From: Linnemannia schmuckeri
Lineage: Eukaryota > Mortierellomycota > Mortierellomycetes > Mortierellales > Mortierellaceae
Length of the DNA: 64,000 nucleotides
Assembly (NCBI GenBank): GCA_029449235.1
Contig: JANATG010000003.1
Span: 2,914,001 to 2,978,000, forward strand
Direction of reading: 5' to 3'
The notes under the pieces are model-generated. The model did not search any database, was not told where the DNA came from, and saw only the letters and a program-made list of their open reading frames with translations. Every line of letters starts with the position of its first letter. Position 1 is the stretch's first letter. The translations under genes were made by a program, and so were the position numbers. This document shows, piece by piece, positions 45,117 to 57,156 of the stretch.

Positions 45117-47060
45117 TCAGCGGAACAGAATAAGATCAGGACGGGCCTCATCAAACCTCTTAAACGAATCCAAAACCGATGACCCCGAAAAGAAATCCAC
45201 TCTCTCCAACGCCGGCCAATGTTCCAGGAACCAATCCACCTCTCTCTCACCAACCGTCGCCATACTAGCCTTGGTATCCACACACACCGACCCTCTCAGC
45301 TCCTTCAGTCTCGTCCACCCTCCCAGCAGATTCAAGTACCCTGGTTTCCCGGTCTCGCTGTTGGGGAGGTTCAGCATCCCAGGGAAGGTATTGTTGTGTA
45401 TTTTGTCGTCTCCTGAATGGTTGTCAAATGGCGCTGGTGGCTCGGTATTATCCTCATCGAGGTCGATGTACTCCACTGCGCGGAGGTCGAGGTACTCTAG
45501 GTCTATGAGGCTCCCAATTTGGGTATAGAACCTCTCCAGCATCGTAAACAGCTGCTGTTCATCGTCGAAGAGGACGAAGGGTATCTCCTCCAGTCGTGCG
45601 TAATATGGCGCGTGAACAAAAAGCCCCGGAATCCCGATCGTCAACTCGAGGTGTCGAATCTTCTTGCACGCCCAAGGCGCCGAAATTGCATCCTTGAGCG
45701 TTACAAAATCGTCGCCTGCGTTGGGGTCCGAGTGCCTCTTGAATTCCTCCAAGGCCTCGCACAGCTCGAGGATGGTCAACATATCTTTGCTGGACATGTA
45801 CATCGTGTAGCGTAAGTCGACGGTCCTCAAAGATCTCGCATGGTTCGAAAATATCCGTCGTGTCGTAGTAGGGTGCAGTAGATACTCGAGATTGTTGAGC
45901 TTGACTTTTTCCAACGAGTGGGCGGGCATGACTTCCATTAGTCGAATAAGAAGGGCTTCATCGGCGGTATCCAGGAGGGACAGTGTCCGGATGTGTGGAC
46001 ACCGATGAGTGATCGAAGTCGCGAGGGCTGTCAATTCTTTCTGTTCAAAGAAGACGCTGGGAACTTTGAGGATCCTGAGGTTGGGGCAGTGGTCGAATAC
46101 AGTCAGAATCTCGTCCATAGTTGAACGTTCCATCCCCCAGGCGACGAATTTTGTCAGGTTGACCAGAGGTTCTTCACGTCGATAAATCTCTGGAATATCC
46201 AATTGACCCTCATTTCCAACATTGCCCTGCCCCTCCTCCTCCTCCGCAGCAGGCCAGTCAATATCCACCAGATCCCGATAAAACTCCTGATGCATCGACT
46301 CACTCGAAAACAACTTACAAACTTTCACCGTCTCCGACAATCCAAAAAACAACCTCCGAAACCCCTCTTTCCACACCCATTCCTCCGCCCGGACAAACAA
46401 ATGCAAACTCTGTAACTGTGAAACTCCTTGAATAGTAGCCGCGAGGAGTTGCATGTCCTTGGAGTCCTGAACAGGGACATGGATGAGTTCGAGTGCTAAG
46501 AGGTTGGGGCATTCTTGGATGATCCAGCAGGTTTGGCGGACAGTTATGCGGGCGGAGGAAGCGCTTGTTGGGAGGCGATAGGAGGGCCAGTGGTGGGATC
46601 CGAGTGGCATTAGGTTCAGTTCCAGGTATGTCAGGCAGTGCATGGGTGGAAATGGGACGATAACGGTGTCTGAAGGCGCGGTATCGAGCGCAGGAGTCCA
46701 GTGTGGTCGTGACGTCGTCGATGAATTCAAAGATCCAGCCTCGATTTGGTCTGCTGCGGCAGCCGCCTGACCGGCAAGTAAACAATTGAATAACAACCCA
46801 ATTTCCTCTTGATCACACATCAACCACCGAACATGCTGAACATTCCGCGCAAGTGCTTGGATCGAAGCCGTGGAATTGAGGAGTCGACCGCTGTTATCCA
46901 GATGCGACAGGACGAGTTCGTGGTAGAGCCATGGTTCAAAAAGGGCCTTGAGGTGTCGAGATGTGGAGATAAGGGAGGATATGGTCCCCTTGTCTAGACG
47001 TTGTCCGAGCGCGTCGGCCAGTTCTGGGATGTTGAAGTATCGTTTTGACGCCGCTTCCAT
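45117..47060 (-). CDS. F-box/leucine-rich-repeat-like protein
   Basis: One exon, 647 aa, ATG at 47060. An F-box-like N-terminus reads FNIPELADALGQRLDKGTISSLISTSRHLKALFEPWLYHELVL, followed by irregular LRR-like strands such as LTYLELNLMPL, NLLALELIHVPV, LQSLHLFVRAEEW, NLRILKVPSVFF, IRTLSLLDTADEALL, LRTVDLRYTMYM, LEYLDLRAVEYI and RLKELRGSVCV. Such proteins bind Skp1 and present substrates to SCF ubiquitin ligases; the substrate is unknown. This layout is common in expanded F-box families of early-diverging fungi. A truncated, frameshifted relative lies immediately upstream, showing recent tandem duplication. Confidence 0.8.
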   Translation of the reverse strand: MEAASKRYFNIPELADALGQRLDKGTISSLISTSRHLKALFEPWLYHELVLSHLDNSGRLLNSTASIQALARNVQHVRWLMCDQEEIGLLFNCLLAGQAAAAADQIEAGSLNSSTTSRPHWTPALDTAPSDTVIVPFPPMHCLTYLELNLMPLGSHHWPSYRLPTSASSARITVRQTCWIIQECPNLLALELIHVPVQDSKDMQLLAATIQGVSQLQSLHLFVRAEEWVWKEGFRRLFFGLSETVKVCKLFSSESMHQEFYRDLVDIDWPAAEEEEGQGNVGNEGQLDIPEIYRREEPLVNLTKFVAWGMERSTMDEILTVFDHCPNLRILKVPSVFFEQKELTALATSITHRCPHIRTLSLLDTADEALLIRLMEVMPAHSLEKVKLNNLEYLLHPTTTRRIFSNHARSLRTVDLRYTMYMSSKDMLTILELCEALEEFKRHSDPNAGDDFVTLKDAISAPWACKKIRHLELTIGIPGLFVHAPYYARLEEIPFVLFDDEQQLFTMLERFYTQIGSLIDLEYLDLRAVEYIDLDEDNTEPPAPFDNHSGDDKIHNNTFPGMLNLPNSETGKPGYLNLLGGWTRLKELRGSVCVDTKASMATVGEREVDWFLEHWPALERVDFFSGSSVLDSFKRFDEARPDLILFR

Positions 47061-47249
47061 GGCTTACTTTGACGAGGACGGAGACGGAGCAAGGTGTGGT
47101 GTGGTCGAGGAAGAAAGAGAAGAGGTGGTTGCCGCAACGACCTTTATAAAATAATTTGGAGAGCTATGACTGCTTATTTTCTTGAGAGGTGAGACCGCAT
47201 TTGGCGATTCACAACTTGGCACTCATTCACTCACACGGTAACAAACAAA

Positions 47250-48116
47250 ACTTAGGGACGCTCCTTCTTAAACCTCTAAAAACCTATCCCTAACATCATT
47301 AGGACTATAGGAAAAGTCCACTCATTCAAGAGACGGTCAATGAGTCAAGAACCACTGTACTTCCCGCTCTCCAACAGTGGCTTTCGTCTCCTCTGTCGCC
47401 ACATATACCGATCTTTGGAGCGTCTTCAATTTTGTCCACTCACTCAGCAGATCCAAAAAAACCCCCCCGGCTTTCCAGTCACTACATCTGTGGGGCTCAA
47501 CATTGCAGGAAAGCTTTTCCCGTCAATATACCCTCGCGAGAAACTGTCGAAAACCGAGCGCAAGTCCAGAAATTCCAATTCCACAAGACTTCCAACCCTA
47601 ATGTGGAATATCTCCAAGTCTGTAAACTGCTATATTTCCTTCTTTGACAAGACTAACAGCACCGCTCGTCGCTAATACGGACCTTGAGAGGCCACTGAAA
47701 GCTCAGTCGTGGTCTCGAGATGGTGGATCGACTTGGACGCCCAGGGGATCGAAATGGCGTCTGCTAATGTGAGACATGTGTGACTTGAGCGGCGATCTGA
47801 GTCCTGCATACCTCCAAGCCCTCGCACAGTCCCAAAATAGCTCTCCGATCCATACTCGACATCTTCCTCGGGTACCGCATAGAAATCTCTCTCAATGAAC
47901 GTTCCGTGCAAGAGCCTGAAGCGACGCAGGCGAGTGAAGTATCCGGTCGCAGGAGTACATAGACAAGAGTGTGAGGTTGTGATACCATGGTTCAAACACG
48001 GCCGTGAGATGTCGACATGTCTGCGAGAGCGCTGCAGCGACGGATTAATCCAAGTGAGGTCTCGGTGCGCTGGTGAGCTCAGGGATAGTGAAGAACCGAA
48101 CTTGGGCCGACTTCAT
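47250..48116 (-). pseudogene. Decayed F-box/LRR paralogue
   Basis: Fragments in several frames match the intact gene at 45117-47060 in the same order. They include an ATG at 48116 with VRFFTIPEL, then RHLTAVFEPWYHNLTLL, RYPRKMSSMDRRAILGLCEGLE (compare RYTMYMSSKDMLTILELCEALE), LADAISIPWASKSIHHLE, LEIFHIRVGSLVELEFLDLRS, WTKLKTLQRSVYV and ATVGEREVQWFLTH followed by a stop. The central third, about 280 residues of the intact protein, is missing, and stops and frameshifts separate the pieces. A C7/A7 run at 47456-47468 marks one likely slip site. It spans about 870 bp against 1944 in the intact copy. No product is expected. Confidence 0.8.
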
Positions 48117-48587
48117 GGCTGCGGGAAGAAAGACGAGCTAACAATGTGATGGGGCGAGCAAGAAGGGAAGGGAAGGAGCGAAACAAAGCTAAAAGAGACA
48201 CCGGGCGTCCATTTATCGATCAAGCAGATCCTTTCATTAACGCCCGTATCGTCATATCCTTGTCAACCTGCTTTTTTTTTCTCAATTTGGGTATGAATTC
48301 GACGCGCGCGACGTTTATTATCTTTTGTCTGAGTCTCAATGGTTTAAAAACAAGGGCGACCCCCGTCCTTGCGTCCAGTTAGCAAAGAAAAAGATGTAGG
48401 TTGGGTAGGGTAGTTGATGTTTGTGTGCGGTTGAGTTGAGTTGAGGATGAGACTGATGTAAAGACGACCTCGAGCGTGATGCCCTGCATTCACAGTTTTA
48501 GTCGCCTTCTTCTTCCTGTTCCCATGTGTCGAGTTTAAAAGACGGATTTCCTCCTGGTTCCCGTGTTCCTGTGCGGCATCACTTTTT
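48117..48587. other. Spacer, no gene seen
   Basis: 3' flank of OST4 and upstream flank of the F-box relic. Short frames only. Confidence 0.45.
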
Positions 48588-48695
48588 TTATGCAGACTTG
48601 CTGTTGACAGAGACAAAGTGGTATCCGACGATGAGGACCATGGCCAGGCAGCAGACGCCGTTGGCAAAAAATGTCAGTTGGTTGTCGTCGATCAT
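48588..48695 (-). CDS. OST4: Oligosaccharyltransferase subunit OST4 (35 aa)
   Basis: ATG at 48695, TAA at 48590-48588. The product starts MIDDNQLTFFANGVCCL, has one hydrophobic helix (FFANGVCCLAMVLIVGYHFV) and a short polar tail. Yeast Ost4 is a 36-residue single-helix protein starting MISDEQL, and the length, start and helix position agree closely. Ost4 anchors Stt3 and Ost3/6 in the ER oligosaccharyltransferase that N-glycosylates proteins. The ATG directly follows AATAG, so an intron probably ends just before it; a donor CAAG/GTACAAGG at 48876 would define a 180-bp 5' UTR intron (48875-48696). An ATG at 48951 in that leader would be out of frame. Confidence 0.8.
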   Translation of the reverse strand: MIDDNQLTFFANGVCCLAMVLIVGYHFVSVNSKSA

Positions 48696-49171
48696 CTATT
48701 CTCGACAAACAAAATGAGTAACAAGTGGTCATGGTTAGATGACCAGCCTCTGCATAGGGCGCTTTGTGATGTAGAAGCAAAATCCTGAACGTCAAATTGT
48801 CGAGTATCGTTGAAGATGTGTTGGTAGCAACGCGCGTTGACGGTGCAGAGTTGGCTGTGTGGCGTGTCCTTGTACCTTGAATGTGTTGTGAGTGGAGAAG
48901 AGGTTGTGGTTGAATGGATGAACGAGATGGGCGTCTTAACTTAGTGGCCATAAAGGTGACTGCCTTTGGCGACGAAGCCCACTGGGATTGGCTGGAGCAA
49001 AAGGAGTACCAGACAGATGAAATTAACCACCAAGGGATGTATTGAAATGAAATGGTATGTGGTAACGATAACTAGCAAAAAAAATAGAAAACAATGTACA
49101 ATGGGATCTTCCTCTTACTCCCCCTTTCCTCCTTTTCTCCTACCGCCTCTTTCTTCGTAAGACTGATCTAA
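48696..49171. other. OST4 leader and phospholipase D 3' flank
   Basis: Contains the probable OST4 5' UTR intron and first exon (about 48696-48960) and the 3' flank of the phospholipase D gene. No other gene seen. Confidence 0.45.
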
Positions 49172-52100
49172 TTAAGTAAAGATCTCCATGGGGACAACGG
49201 CTCCCTCAACAACTCCACCCAGCAGGTTCTCCTTATTCAAGAACCGCGTCGGGAACTCAACCAAATGACCTGTCACCCTCTGCAAACGCTCCGTCACCTG
49301 CTCGACCGTGGCTCCCTCCATCGCCACATGTCCCTGAAGGATCTTCTTGGGGTTCGGCACAAACGCACGGTACTCATCCCAGGTCTCAACGGAATCGTCT
49401 GGCACACAGCGGAACACCTCACGGAAGATCTCCGTATTGGTCTTGGCAACAGGTCTCCACCAACCCTCATAGAAGCTGTCATGAAGCGGGTCCATCACAA
49501 TCTGGTTTGCGGCCTCGGGATCCTTTGCAGTAGCCTTCTTGGCATCTCCCTGAGCGTCATCAGGGTTAGGTGAAAGCCACTCTTCCATTGCCTTAGTCTC
49601 ATCCGCGTTGGGAGTGTACATCTGCACATATCCCATACCATCGTGGTGTTGCTGAAGCGGGTGTGGATGCTTGTTGGCGTTCTGCCCGCTGCTGACAGCT
49701 GGGACTTGCAGGATTCCATCCAATCCCTCCTGTTGTAGCTGCTGTTGCTGTTGCTGTGCTTGTTCGTTGGCCTTGCGGATCAATTCAAGGCGCTCCTGCT
49801 CTGGATCCTTATGGGGTGCGTCCAAGTCTACGGGCAAGACACTGGCCTGGGTCACCACATCGTGATCAACATGGTGAAGCAATCCCAAGTGTTCCTTGAA
49901 CAAGTCCGTCCGAAGAGCATGGGCCAACTTTCCTGCTTTATACTATTTACACAGTCGCACAATAAAGACAATGCGATGTGAGTACACGGGAACCTTTGCG
50001 CTATGACATACTTTAAACAAAATGACATAAACTGTGACAACTTACAGGTTCGCCGTTCATGCGAGAAGGAACCATATCGGTATCTTCAATAATGATGGCA
50101 ATCTCAGAATCGCGGAATCCAACCTGCGAGCGATCGTTGATGTTGGCTATGTTAAAAATAATGAAACGATGTTAAAGCATACTCGTAAAAAAAACCTCGC
50201 ATTCCTTAAGCCATTGAGGAAATGAAAAATTCTTGTACCTGAACCACAAATGACGATACGGTCGTCCACAATCATCAACTTGCTGTGAATATACAGCTGC
50301 TCGGTCACAAAGTCCTCGACTTCGTTATCGACAATGGGGCGATTGACAGGCACTTCTTCAATCCCCTCGTCCTCTCGTTGTTCAGATCGACCATCGCCTG
50401 GCGTAGGCTCAATAATCGACTCGGCATTGTCCTTGAGTGACTGTTTATCCTTGTCATCCTCCCACTTTGGACTCAACATTGACCCACGTCCTTGTCTCTC
50501 CTCGATATCGACAGAGTCTTCATCGTCGTCGTGTCGATGGTGCGGGCGAGGAAAGTGGGAGTTCCTTGTGATCTTGTGATGTTTGGGCTCAAGGTTCCCT
50601 TTATCCTTCGTACCCTTCACTCTCTCCACTGTATTTCGCATCTTGGTGCCTAGTTCGTCCAAAATCTGTGGGCTGGTGTTCCCAGCGTTGTCGTGGTTGC
50701 CAGCTGCAATTTCGGCCTCGTGTGTATGCTTTTGAATGGCAGCATTGATCTGAGCATCAGCCAAGGAGTTCTCGGTAGCAGCTGGAATGTAACCGTGCTC
50801 GCGCACAGCAGGGTTCATAGCTCGCTTAGTGATACTGTCGTCCCAGGTTGTCTTCATATCCAACTCCTTACGCTCGTTCGCAATGGCCTCGATCCTGGCA
50901 GCTTCTTCACCACGAGGAATAGGCTCCAGCAAAAACATTGACACCAGAGATTTGCCCTTGGGTCCATTGGCCTTGCGGGGGGCCTGAGTCTGGGAATGGT
51001 TGGGGTCGGTCTCCGAGAGTCGCTCCTGAGACACAGATGCCTGGGACTGACTGGACGAGCTACCCTTTCGGCGCTCCTCTGCCTCACGCACAGCTTCAAC
51101 GATGGCATCGAACTTTCCGTGCTTGATACGGTCGAAACTGCGGAGGCCATAGAATCCGATGTACTGATCAGGATCGATGCCGTTGGCAACGAGTCGCTCC
51201 AGGACCGAGTTTCCTCCGCGGCAGATCGAGACATACTGGAAGTGCATGACTTTCCGGAGTGTACCGGCCTCACTTGACATGATATCGGCCTCGAATGCAG
51301 GCATCAAGGGCATCATAACAATGACACGGAACTTCTTGCCCTCCATGTGTGCTCTGGTGATACGCTCGACGAGGGCAATACCAATCTTGTTCTTGAGGTC
51401 AGGGTGTCCGTTCTCTGTCGCCAGCGTCACTATAGTGAGAAGACGGTAAATTAAGGTTAGCACAATTTGGACCCTGGTATGAGCTACAATGAGGTCTTCG
51501 CAAAAGGACACTTACCAAAGAACTGGTTCTCAATGTAGATGAAATGTTCAGCATGCTGGATGGCACTCAAGTAAGCGTCCTGAATCGATCGCTCCAGATC
51601 GACACCCTGCGACCAGAGGGTACTGCTTCGCAAAATTTGAACTTTCTGAGTTCCAGTCCAGCCAGACTCATTGCGTGTGCTCACAAACTCTCCCTTGGGT
51701 AACAGGAACTTCATGTGGCTCTTCTTCATGCCTTTCTCGAGCTTGACAAAGTTCCAACGCTGCACAAAATGACGAGCAATGTCACGAGCCGGCTGACCTG
51801 CAACGCCAACAGAAACATCGTGCCATGGCATGCGAGCCAACAACTTGCGCTCAATCAAGTTGCTGTTGTAATCACGCACTAGAAATCGCAAGAGCGAGTT
51901 TAGTTGACCAACTGAACGATATGCTGTCTATTCCGATCAAGGCAGTGTGAAAGCAGCTTCTTACCATTGGCAAAGTCCTTGATGCGAGGGTTGGAGTAGT
52001 CCTGTCCAGGCCAGATGGTGCCGCGTCCTGAGGGATGGTAATCGGCTAATTGATGTGTCCTGCTGTCATAGCGTCCAAAGCACAAATCCAGTCCTCCAAT

Positions 52101-55100
52101 AAACGCCAATCGACAATCAACCACGCAAATTTTCTAGTATAGTCAAGATGTGAAGTAGCGACGGTGTTAGCCAGAAAGCATTGAACTCTGGGGAAATACG
52201 TTTGATGCTGACCAACGAGGGATAGACATACTTCGTGGTGAGCCCAAAACTGAGTGGCGGTGACACTAATATGATCTGGGTGGCGCTGGACTATGATGAT
52301 GAGAAAGGACCCAAAGAAGCGAATGTTAGAAGTTTGCATATCTGTTTGATGAACTACATAGGTCTCAAAATGAGGGTTCACCTTGGATGTTAGGATGGAG
52401 ATCCTGAAGCCAGATCTTGGTGTGGGCAGAGTCGAGGGTGAGAGCGAGTGAGATTTCCTTGTAGATGACAATGTAGATCATGACGCCCTCCATGGCCTTC
52501 TTCTTCAGAAGTCGGTCCAAACGGAACTCCTCGTTCTTCTCTGGGGGACGGCGAAGGTACTATTTCATTGATTAAACGAAGTGAAATGCCAATCAGGGCA
52601 ATGTTATCACACATATACAATGGCACCCAACCACCATGCAATGGACATTCAACTAGACGTACCAGCTCGGGCGAGAGCCACCAGTCACAAATATAAATCT
52701 CGGTCTTGGCAGCGAGAATGGCATCGGATACGGCGTGGAAATAGTCCTTGCCGTCGACATAGTACCTGACCTTGGCGTCACTGCGCTGAGGAGCAAAGCT
52801 TCCAAAGCGATGAGAGTTCACCCAGGGACTAGATTGCTTCATCTTGTTAAAGTTGTCCATCCACTCGAGCATCTCACGGTTGTGGTCGCCCCTGATCTCG
52901 ATCTTCCGGTGACTGTTTCCGATCTCGATGTGATGCATATTCAAACCGAGATAATGCTCCTTGTGACGGACATAAAAGGTTTGGTCGAAAATGAACACGT
53001 CCGAAGGCTCTTCCGAACCAACCGTTGGGCAAAAGGCAAGATAGGAATCGCGGATAAGCGCCCAGTTCTTGCTCCAACGCCTGATGCTACAAACGCCACA
53101 CATGGCATGGATGTTGTCGGTGACTTTGGTGTCGACATATGACTCCTTGCCCTTCCACCCCATGTCCTTGGTCAATGATAGGGCCGATATCTCCAAAAAC
53201 TCGTACAGGTCATAGGCAATGGTCCAGTTCAGTGCTTGTAGGACCTGGATGAGGTAGTCCTGAAGAGCCTGACGACGTGCCAAGTTATTTTGCCGGATGT
53301 AGTTGATCTTTTCTTCTGCTCTCATTCCTAGACTTGCTTTCGCCAATGAGAAGGCATAGGAGACCTGTTGCATGGTAGGCAATGTGAACATGTCAGTCAG
53401 TGCGGCGTACGTACATGGTGTACATGGTCTCTAATTGACCTATCGTCATTGGTACTATAGAGCGAGATAAAATTATACACATGCCTGACTGGGGAACTTT
53501 GGCAGATTGTCGAAGCGCTTGGCGGAGAGGATGAGGTGCAGCTTGTAGAACTCGTACAGAGTCCTACGGATGACCCACTTGACATCGCCGTACTGCATCT
53601 CCAAGCGAAAGATGATTTGTTTGCTCACACCAAGATCGATCTCCGAATCTGTCACTGCAAGCTATTTTGTAAAAAGACAACAATGATAAAAGGCAGGCTG
53701 TTAGATTGATTACAATGGAACAAAAAAAAAAAAAAAAAAAAAAAAAGCCAAGGACGTTTTATCGTGAGACAATCCCGGTAACAATAGCCCTTTAAATTTG
53801 TTTCTTACCCTGAGCATTTGAAAGAGGACCGCAGGCTAATGTGTGAGGGTGTGGGGCGTAATGCAATCATACAAGAGTAATCAGTTTTTTTGTGCCCTGA
53901 CGCGTATTGAACGATCGGAAGAACAACTTTCGTCCACATGAACCCAGAACCCAAAATTGGGAAAAGGCTAACAGGACAAATGGTCCAGACAACCATAACC
54001 AAACAAGCTCTCAAATAAAAAAGCAAGAGATCCAAACTCCAGTTATTTTGCTCCAAACATTGACGGAAGGAGCAATGCATCCAAAAAAAGTAGGAGGTAA
54101 GAAAGCAATACAAAAAGAAAATAAGAAAGGCAGCTCAGATGAGCTAAGAAAAGAAAAAATAATGCATAAAAAGAAAAAAGAACCTTACTGGTCGACGTCC
54201 TTTGTCGTCCCTCCGCATCCAGAGCGCAGGAACAGCCGAACCTACTACAGCCAGGGCAGCTGCAGGCATATATGTAGCACTCAATTCCTTGCTGCGGTTC
54301 TTCTGGAAGGCCGTGGCAGCGCTGTTCATGAAGAGGGCGTTCCTGATACCGTCCTTGCTGAAGATCTTGGGTAAGAGGTGATGCACACGATGACTACCTG
54401 CACCTTCCTCTCCTCCGTCATGAGATTGTCTAGAATGGCGGCTGTGGCGGTTGTAATGGTGATCGTGGGTGTCCGGGCTATCGATGACATTATGGATGAT
54501 CGAGGAGGGTCGTCGAGTGGTCGAGACGCCATCAGCCTCCAGCATTGAGCCCGAGCCGTGGGAGGAGACTATTGCGAACAAGGTGCAAATGTTGTTACAA
54601 TATGACGGTTAGGCTAGTCAGTCGAGATCGAAATCTCCCAGTCGAGTTCTCCTGTATTGTCTGGTTGGGCATGAAATGTGTTGTAACAACCGCCTCCTTT
54701 TCAGCTCACGCTCACACTCCGTCTGCTTGTCTCCATCCCGGCCTCTGTGCCATCCTCCCCCCTCTCTCCCCCTCGCCTCGCTCCTCCGTTCTTCGTCTCC
54801 GGGATCGGTACATGGTCTCGTTCCCTCCCCTTGTTTTCATTTACTGTTGTGAATGCCATTTTATCACATTTTGCAGATCACTCTTTTTATCTCCCTTGCT
54901 CGAACGAGGGGAATCACACAGACCCATGCCAAATGCGATATCAATGAGAGATTAGTTACCATGTCCTATTTCGGGCCGAGGATCAAGGGTATTAGTTGAG
55001 CGTGGGCTGAGCATCAGCGACGTGTTGGTGCCTCCTCCTCCAGAGGATTCTTTTGTCAAGGGCTCAGGCTGTGACTTTTGAAGAATCTGATGCACACGGG

Positions 55101-55476
55101 CCTTGTCGACAAGGTTGGCGAGTTTCATCCTCGGTGCAGTGACTGGAGCAGGAGGCTGGATAGTAGTTGAAGTGATATCCTTTTCGTTCATGGTCATGTC
55201 AAGTGCATCATGACTGGCGTTGGTGATTTCGAGGGAAGGTTGGATGGGGTACTGTTGCTGCTGGTGTTGTTGTTGCTGGGGCTGGGGTTGGAGGAACTGT
55301 TTGTCGTTGTTGAAGTCGAGGTTCTTTTCGCTGGAGTATGAATCGATGGACTGGATCTTATTGCCGTTGTTGTTGTTGTTGTTGCTGTTGTTGACAGGGC
55401 TGATTCTTGGCTCTGTGGAGACGAGGTTGGCGAGATGGATAGGGTCGTCCTGTTGCTGGTGTTGGGAGTTATCCAT
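49172..55476 (-). CDS. Phospholipase D (PX-PH-HKD, Spo14/PLD1 type), 12 exons
   Basis: Exons: 55476-54960, 54568-54189, 53835-53809, 53661-53485, 53364-52663, 52559-52382, 52290-52232, 52133-51965, 51878-51516, 51429-50239, 50146-50046 and 49942-49172. All phases fit and give 1544 aa (yeast Spo14 is 1683). The enzyme hydrolyses phosphatidylcholine to phosphatidate and choline, acting in vesicle traffic and signalling. Order: a disordered Gln/Asn-rich start; PX domain around 300-370 (IIFRLEMQYGDVKWVIRRTLYEFYKLH); PH around 440-530 (KNWALIRDSYLAFCP); HKD1 at His679-Lys681-Asp686 (HEKICVVD), split by an intron; HKD2 at His1239-Lys1241-Asp1246 (HSKLMIVDD). The region between has a roughly 190-residue polar insert. 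The intron at 53484-53365 starts GCATGT and must be GC-AG to keep phase. Exon 3 is only 27 nt. Confidence 0.92.
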
Positions 55477-57156
55477 GGTTCCGACGGAAGAAGGGTGACA
55501 GTGGTATGAACTGTGGTGGGTGAGTGAACTCTATTCAAGGTAGCGTAGGAGAGGGACAAGGCCAAGCCCTGTCTTTGTACGAATGTGTGTTTGAGAAAAT
55601 AAAGGCGATTACAGAAGAAAAAGACCCGAGAGGGCGAATGAGTCGTGAGGGTATGAATGAATGAAAGAGCGAAGAGTATAAATGAGGAGGAGTGGGGAGT
55701 GGGGTGATGAGTGAAGAGAAGAGAAGGAGATAATCAAAGAAAAGTGAAAGAAAAAGAGAAAAAAGAAAAGAGGAAAGAAAAGAGAAAGGAAAGAGGGTAA
55801 GAAGCCAAGAAAGACAAGGGCGAAGGCAGACAGTAGGTACTAACTTGCTTCTGATTGCAGAATGATTGAATGAATACGAGTAGAAAGGAAAGTGCACTTC
55901 AAACATATACAAATATACATCACACGACACGATTCACACACGATGACGGGAATGAAAAAACAGAGAAAAAATATAATTTTCTCTGCCTCCCTTCTTTGCC
56001 TTTTGGCTTTGCTCAGCCTGAGTTGCTTTCCAACACACACTCACAACTCGCAACGGTATGCGCTTTCGAAATGGCAAAAGGTATTGCATTGCATTAGCAG
56101 ACGCATCGTTGTTCCCAGCGGGGATGGAAATGCGCAAGAGCCGATCCTTTTTAACTATACCAACATACCCACTCTCTTACCTTTCCTCTCCTTTTGTTTC
56201 TCTTTCTCATACTTTTCAATCGCAAACAACTTACAGCAGTACACCTCAAAGATGTCAATAACCTTACAACAATGGATCAAAGGGGCAAATCTATCCTCCG
56301 AAAAAAGCATCTGGATATCTTCGTCCTTATCGTAATGAGACTCATTCACAATTTTTCCTTCCTTCTTCCTCCTTGTGCTTGTCCACTTGGTCGCTCGCCA
56401 ATGCAACACCGATCCAAATCAGGTCGACGCGGCAAATATTCCACAATCCGTCAGCCCAATCATGACCTTTTGTGTGTTATTGTGCAACGGGCGCGTGTGT
56501 GCTTTTTATGTCTGGTCTGTGGAGTGAGGAAACTATGTGGTCACCATATCCAGTATGTATCGCAAATCGGACCCAGTCGACCTAAATTGGGAGCACTATT
56601 ACCCATGTCGCAAGATGATTTAGGAGACAGTGCGCTTCCTTTTTCTTCTCAAACACAGCTCTCGCAAAAGGCGAATTTCTTCAACTTGATGCACCATACC
56701 AAATTTCCTACTTTTGCTTCAAAAGCTCGCTGCTTGCAGATAAAAGTTGTCGACAAAAGTATTCAACAGAAAAGACGAATGATCGAGCTGATTTGTCACT
56801 TGAAGGAGAGATGCTCTTTCTCAACATCCTTCTTGAGCCATTGAACAGCATATTGAACACACTGAAATTGGAATATACGCCCTTGATCGGTTAGTATATG
56901 TAATTACCATGTACAAGGTGCAAAGATGCAAGCAAGAAAGGCAGGAGTGATCGATCCCTTCATCCTGCAGTTGAGACAGAATTAAGGTACTCCACACCCC
57001 TTAACGAGATCGCATCGATTGAAAAGGAAACCCTGTGAAGTGACAAAGCAAGAAAGATCCTTTTTGAGCAGGAGCCCTCTTTTTCTTCTTCTCCCAGGGA
57101 CAAGCAAGTTGCTTCCACTCTTCTCATTCTCCTCCACTCTCTCACATCCTTCGACC
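55477..57156. other. Divergent spacer between phospholipase D and the acyltransferase
   Basis: Purine-rich on the + strand to about 55810, a minus-strand leader for phospholipase D. The middle holds one long but unrecognised open frame (listed separately). The last 100 bp are C/T-rich before the ATG at 57157. Confidence 0.45.
56194..56844 (+). CDS. Orphan open frame, doubtful gene
   Basis: A 216-codon open frame between two divergent promoters. The stretch LGALLPMSQDDLGDSALPFSS and the Cys-rich FLCLVCGVRKLCGHH are not low-complexity, but no family is evident, no intron or C/T leader marks a start, and overlapping frames are also partly open. It may be chance or the remains of a mobile element. 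Confidence 0.15.
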   Translation: MFLFLILFNRKQLTAVHLKDVNNLTTMDQRGKSILRKKHLDIFVLIVMRLIHNFSFLLPPCACPLGRSPMQHRSKSGRRGKYSTIRQPNHDLLCVIVQRARVCFLCLVCGVRKLCGHHIQYVSQIGPSRPKLGALLPMSQDDLGDSALPFSSQTQLSQKANFFNLMHHTKFPTFASKARCLQIKVVDKSIQQKRRMIELICHLKERCSFSTSFLSH

